The notes beneath the pieces are model-generated. The model ran no database searches and had not been told where the DNA came from. It worked only from the letters and a program-made list of their open reading frames with translations. 7,915 bases of DNA from Candidatus Moranbacteria bacterium GW2011_GWE1_49_15. GTDB lineage: Bacteria > Patescibacteriota > Minisyncoccia > Moranbacterales > GWC2-37-73. Below are positions 5,875 through 7,915 of the stretch, piece after piece; within the stretch, counting starts at the first letter, position 1; every line of letters begins with the position of its first letter. The stretch is from contig LCPX01000032.1 of the NCBI GenBank assembly GCA_001003855.1, positions 869-8,783 on the forward strand, written 5' to 3'. The position numbers and the translations under genes were made by a program.

Positions 5875-5890
5875 GCATTTTCACTATAGT
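5862..5890 (+). promoter_or_regulatory. Consensus sigma70-type promoter, rightward
   Basis: Perfect -35 TTGACA (5862-5867), 17-base spacer, and -10 TATAGT (5885-5890). Start of transcription is expected near 5897. The leader before the GTG of the small gene is about 58 nt and opens with a short CGTG/CACG hairpin (5897-5908). The -10 lies in the palindrome ACTATAGT, and the -35 lies inside rnhB codons, so it is divergent with rnhB. Confidence 0.8.
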
Positions 5891-5942
5891 ATTATTCGTG
5901 CCCACACGGTTCTTTATTTTTTGAATAAATCAATTCTACCAC

Positions 5943-5950
5943 AAGGAGGG
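5943..5950 (+). promoter_or_regulatory. Strong Shine-Dalgarno that fixes the 57-aa gene start
   Basis: AAGGAGGG ends four bases before GTG at 5955, so the GGAGG core lies five bases from it. It decides the GTG start and the reading frame. No other gene in the window has a comparable site. Confidence 0.85.
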
Positions 5951-5954
5951 AAAA

Positions 5955-6128
5955 GTGCTAAAGATCTTGGTCAATTCCACTAGATGGGCTTTCGCGAACA
6001 AACTCAAGACTACGGGCGCATTATTGATATGCCCGGGAGGCTGGCCCCTGCTTTGCGTTATCGGTCCCATTTTCCTGTTCGCATCCGGTGCGCGCATGCT
6101 CAAGAAAAGGGGGCTTGGAGGCGGATAA
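5955..6128 (+). CDS. Small hydrophobic membrane protein, 57 aa, unknown family
   Basis: GTG start with a strong Shine-Dalgarno, stop TAA at 6126-6128. The predicted protein has a basic, polar N-terminus (MLKILVNSTRWAFANKLKTT), a hydrophobic stretch from about residue 21 to 43 (ALLICPGGWPLLCVIGPIFL, then FA) and a basic end (ARMLKKRGLGGG). This suggests one membrane segment, with a Pro-Gly-Gly-Trp-Pro kink that could instead allow a hairpin insertion; the lysine- and arginine-rich end would stay inside. Two cysteines lie in the membrane part. It has its own promoter (5862-5890) and terminator (6148-6176), so it is a single-gene unit, divergent from rnhB. I do not recognise the family. Small size and hydrophobicity are shared by type I toxins, membrane chaperones and regulators, but no antisense RNA is evident. 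An overlapping ATG frame starting near 5984 runs through the terminator, has no Shine-Dalgarno and is rejected. Confidence 0.75.
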   Translation: MLKILVNSTRWAFANKLKTTGALLICPGGWPLLCVIGPIFLFASGARMLKKRGLGGG

Positions 6129-6147
6129 TTTATTCAAAACGACTACC

Positions 6148-6176
6148 AAAGGATTCGCCACGGCGGATCCTTTTTT
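6148..6176 (+). terminator. Strong rho-independent terminator after the 57-aa gene
   Basis: The stem 6148-6158 pairs with 6163-6173 (AAAGGAT/ATCCTTT, one T-G wobble, CGC/GCG) around the loop CACG, giving 11 pairs. The 3' side runs into TTTTTT (6171-6176). It begins 19 bases past the stop codon. Confidence 0.85.
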
Positions 6177-6202
6177 CATTTTCCGAAAACATATGTTATA
6201 CT
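6173..6202 (+). promoter_or_regulatory. Extended -10 promoter upstream of the orphan RNA
   Basis: TATACT (6197-6202) is preceded by TGT (extended -10). A weak -35 TTTTCA (6173-6178) lies 18 bases upstream and overlaps the T tract of the previous terminator. Transcription would start near 6209. Confidence 0.55.
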
Positions 6203-6208
6203 GGCTGT

Positions 6209-6326
6209 GTAATAAAAATATCTTGCAAAACCCAGGGAGCAATCCGGGCTATGGAGATCAGAAACCTATGGTAATAACAACTTTTTTTATTGTGATTTAA
6301 CCCTATTTTTATCGATAGTGGTTTTT
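6209..6326 (+). ncRNA. Candidate structured small RNA or regulatory leader before dnaE
   Basis: About 120 nt lie between an extended -10 promoter and a terminator with no ORF of useful length. TTGC (6223-6226) can pair with GCAA (6239-6242) and CCC (6231-6233) with GGG (6246-6248) in an interlocked order, that is, an H-type pseudoknot. CTATGG is repeated directly at 6249-6254 and 6265-6270. A seven-codon ORF, MEIRNLW (6251-6274), has AGGGAG 11 bases upstream, a possible leader peptide. I compared it from memory with common riboswitch consensus sequences (TPP, SAM, preQ1, cyclic-di-GMP, fluoride, ZTP, glutamine) and none fits. It may be a free small RNA, or a leader that controls dnaE through the terminator. 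Confidence 0.4.
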
Positions 6327-6330
6327 ATTT
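6299..6330 (+). terminator. AT-rich terminator upstream of dnaE
   Basis: AACC and CTAT (6299-6306) pair with ATAG and GGTT (6315-6323) with one bulged T at 6319 and an eight-base loop. TTTTT ATTTT follows. It has eight pairs, weaker than the 6148 terminator but with the right orientation and T tract. Confidence 0.5.
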
Positions 6331-6340
6331 TACATAAAAT
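6312..6340 (+). promoter_or_regulatory. Weak candidate dnaE promoter
   Basis: TCGATA (6312-6317), 17 bases, TAAAAT (6335-6340), four and five matches to consensus. It would give a leader of roughly 87 nt that begins in the inverted repeat at 6351. The region is AT-rich, so chance matches are likely. Confidence 0.3.
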
Positions 6341-6350
6341 TTCTTATTAG

Positions 6351-6415
6351 AGAATTAACGAATTGCAATTTACGAATTAGAAATACAAATACGTTAATGC
6401 GTTAGTCCGTTAATG
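6351..6415. repeat. Degenerate 7-8-base inverted repeat in the dnaE leader
   Basis: ACGAATT occurs at 6358 and 6372 (14 apart), AATT-like words fill the space between, and CGTTAATG-like words recur at 6392, 6400 and 6408 with a step of 8. ATTAACG (6354-6360) and ATTTACG (6368-6374) are inverted relative to CGTTAAT (6392-6398) and CGTTAAT (6408-6414), so a long AT-rich hairpin is possible just before the dnaE start. Confidence 0.65.
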
Positions 6416-6433
6416 AATAATTTTCAATCCAGT

Positions 6434-7915
6434 ATGAAATACACTCATTTGCATGTCCACTCCCACTACTCCCTGCTTGACGGCCTCGGAAAGATCGACG
6501 ACCTCATGGATCGCGCCAAGGAGCTCGGCATGGATTCGATCGCTCTCACTGACCACGGCGTGCTCTATGGGGCAGTGGACCTTTTCGTGACAGCCAAAGA
6601 AAAAGGGATCAAGCCGATTTTGGGCTGCGAAATGTACGTGACCCCCAACGATCTCCACAGCAAGAACCCGACGGCGGAAGACAGGAAAAGATACCACCTT
6701 ATCCTGCTAGTCAAAAACGAAACGGGATACAAGAACCTAATGAAGCTCGTTTCCATCGCCCATCTGGAAGGATTCTATTACAAACCGAGGATCGACAGGA
6801 AGGTTCTGCGGCAGCACAGCGAGGGGCTTGTCGGTCTTTCGGCCTGCGCCGAAGGAGAGATCCCGGCGCAGATCGTGATGGGAAATTATAACAAAGCCAA
6901 AGAACTCGCCTTGGAATATATCGACATCTTCGACGAAGGGTCCTTTTTCCTGGAGGTCCAGAGCCATCCGAATTTCCCCAACCAGAAGATAGCCAACGAC
7001 GGGATCTTCAAGCTCGGCAAGGAACTCGGCATCCCGATCGTGGCCACCTGCGACGTGCACTACGTGAAAAAAGAAGACGCGACCGCCCAGGACATCCTAC
7101 TTTGCGTGCAGACAAACCGGAAGGTGCAGGAAACGGACAGGATGAACCTGATGGATTTCGATCTGTCTTTGCGCTCCCCGGAAGACGTGCTGGCAGGATT
7201 CCCGGATCATCCGGAGGTTCTGGAAAACACCCAGAAGGTCGTGGACCTTTGCGATTTTAAACTCAAGCTCGGAGAGACCCAGCTCCCCCACTTCGAGGTG
7301 CCGGAGGGATTCACCGACGTCACCTATCTTCGCCATCTCACCAAAGAAGGGTTGGAAAAAAGATACCAAGGAGAGCACACAAAAGTGCACGAAGATCGGA
7401 TGGAATATGAACTTTCGGTCATCGAAAAATGCGGATATTCCTCGTATTTCTTGATAGTGCAGGACTTCGTAAACTGGGCCAAAGAAAACGGCATCGTCGT
7501 GGGACCGGGCAGAGGGAGCGCGGCGGGGAGTTTCGTTTCCTATCTGGTCGGAATCACCAACGTCGATCCGATCCAATATGATCTGCTTTTCGAAAGGTTT
7601 TTGAATCCCGAAAGGGTGTCCATGCCCGACGTCGATATGGACTTCGCCGACGATAGGCGCGACGACGTCTTGGCGTATGTGAGGAAGAAATACGGCGACG
7701 ACCATGTGGCCCAGATCATCACCTTCGGAACGATGGCGGCACGCGCCGCGATCCGCGACACGGGTCGCGCCTTGGGACTCCCCTATGATTTTTGCGACAA
7801 GACTTCCAAGATGATTCCGATGTTCACCTCCATCAAAAAGGCTTTGGAAGAAGTTCCTGAATTCAAAGAGCACTATAACTCGGGCGAAGACGCGAAGAAG
7901 CTCATCAACAACGCC
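6434..7915 (+). CDS. dnaE: DNA polymerase III alpha subunit, N-terminal part (runs off right edge)
   Basis: Replicative DNA polymerase catalytic subunit, partial: 494 codons, open to the window end. Residues 1 to about 210 are the PHP domain (THLHVHSHYSLLDG, ALTDHGVLYGAVDLF, GCEMYVTP, SHPN, CDVHYV). The polymerase domain shows the nucleotide-binding motif GPGRGSAAGS (357-366) and PDVDMDFAD, with Asp401 and Asp403 matching the catalytic aspartates 401 and 403 of E. coli. Full DnaE is about 1100-1200 residues, so the third catalytic Asp, the beta-binding and OB domains lie outside. Start: ATG 6434 gives the usual MKYTHLHVHS N-terminus; an in-frame ATG at 6413 would add seven residues but lies inside the spacer repeat. 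Neither has a Shine-Dalgarno. The histidine, Asp, Glu and Cys positions of the PHP metal site appear intact, unlike E. coli DnaE, so intrinsic proofreading is possible. Confidence 0.96.
   Translation, partial: MKYTHLHVHSHYSLLDGLGKIDDLMDRAKELGMDSIALTDHGVLYGAVDLFVTAKEKGIKPILGCEMYVTPNDLHSKNPTAEDRKRYHLILLVKNETGYKNLMKLVSIAHLEGFYYKPRIDRKVLRQHSEGLVGLSACAEGEIPAQIVMGNYNKAKELALEYIDIFDEGSFFLEVQSHPNFPNQKIANDGIFKLGKELGIPIVATCDVHYVKKEDATAQDILLCVQTNRKVQETDRMNLMDFDLSLRSPEDVLAGFPDHPEVLENTQKVVDLCDFKLKLGETQLPHFEVPEGFTDVTYLRHLTKEGLEKRYQGEHTKVHEDRMEYELSVIEKCGYSSYFLIVQDFVNWAKENGIVVGPGRGSAAGSFVSYLVGITNVDPIQYDLLFERFLNPERVSMPDVDMDFADDRRDDVLAYVRKKYGDDHVAQIITFGTMAARAAIRDTGRALGLPYDFCDKTSKMIPMFTSIKKALEEVPEFKEHYNSGEDAKKLINNA

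Noticed and set aside
5984..6274. + strand ATG ORF of 96 codons overlapping the 57-aa gene
   Set aside because: No Shine-Dalgarno, and it runs through the strong 6148-6176 terminator; the GTG frame has better start, stop and protein character.
6209..6326. Antisense RNA pairing to the 57-aa gene (type I toxin-antitoxin)
   Set aside because: The RNA is on the same strand, does not overlap the gene, and shows no visible complementarity to its Shine-Dalgarno region.
1627..6415. CRISPR array as an explanation for the spacer repeats
   Set aside because: Units are 7-8 bases, degenerate and contiguous, without spacers of constant length or cas genes.
7097..7873. - strand ORF of 258 codons opposite dnaE
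   Set aside because: Antisense to intact dnaE with all catalytic motifs; no recognisable product.

Overview
The window looks like chromosomal DNA from a Candidate Phyla Radiation (Patescibacteria) bacterium, most likely of Parcubacteria type. This is inferred from gene content and style, with no database search. Housekeeping proteins are compact. TGA is used as a normal stop (rnhB), so the code is not the recoded Gracilibacteria/SR1 one. Almost no gene has a Shine-Dalgarno sequence. A cluster that usually links rpmF to rnc through lipid-synthesis genes is present without the lipid genes.

Layout. Positions 1-230 hold hairpins, a rightward terminator and a very strong leftward promoter (TTGCTT-17-TATAAT) with a leader whose ATG lies where transcription should start. 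From 231 to 5874 six genes all read leftward. In transcription order they are rnhB (RNase HII), rpmF (L32), nusB, rnc (RNase III), then an intrinsic terminator, a new promoter, a D-aminoacylase-family amidohydrolase, and murD. At 5862-5890 a consensus promoter starts inside rnhB and reads rightward into a previously unlisted 57-residue membrane protein gene (GTG start, perfect Shine-Dalgarno, its own terminator). The next 300 bases hold a second promoter, a structured RNA of about 120 nt and a further terminator. They are followed by the first 494 codons of dnaE, which runs off the right edge.

How the parts fit. RNase HII, NusB, L32 and RNase III serve replication clean-up, rRNA transcription and maturation, and ribosome assembly. 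MurD adds D-glutamate to the peptidoglycan precursor; its upstream neighbour belongs to a family that releases D-amino acids from N-acyl forms, but two of its expected active-site residues are asparagine.

The most unusual points are these. (1) The self-contained 57-aa membrane protein unit has the only strong ribosome binding site in the window. (2) An orphan structured RNA lies between that unit and dnaE. (3) Five of the spacers between genes are built from degenerate 7-8 base words, each spacer with its own word, and in three of them the words form long imperfect inverted repeats, including one in the rnc leader. (4) The D-aminoacylase homologue and RNase III carry Asp/His to Asn changes at metal-site positions.
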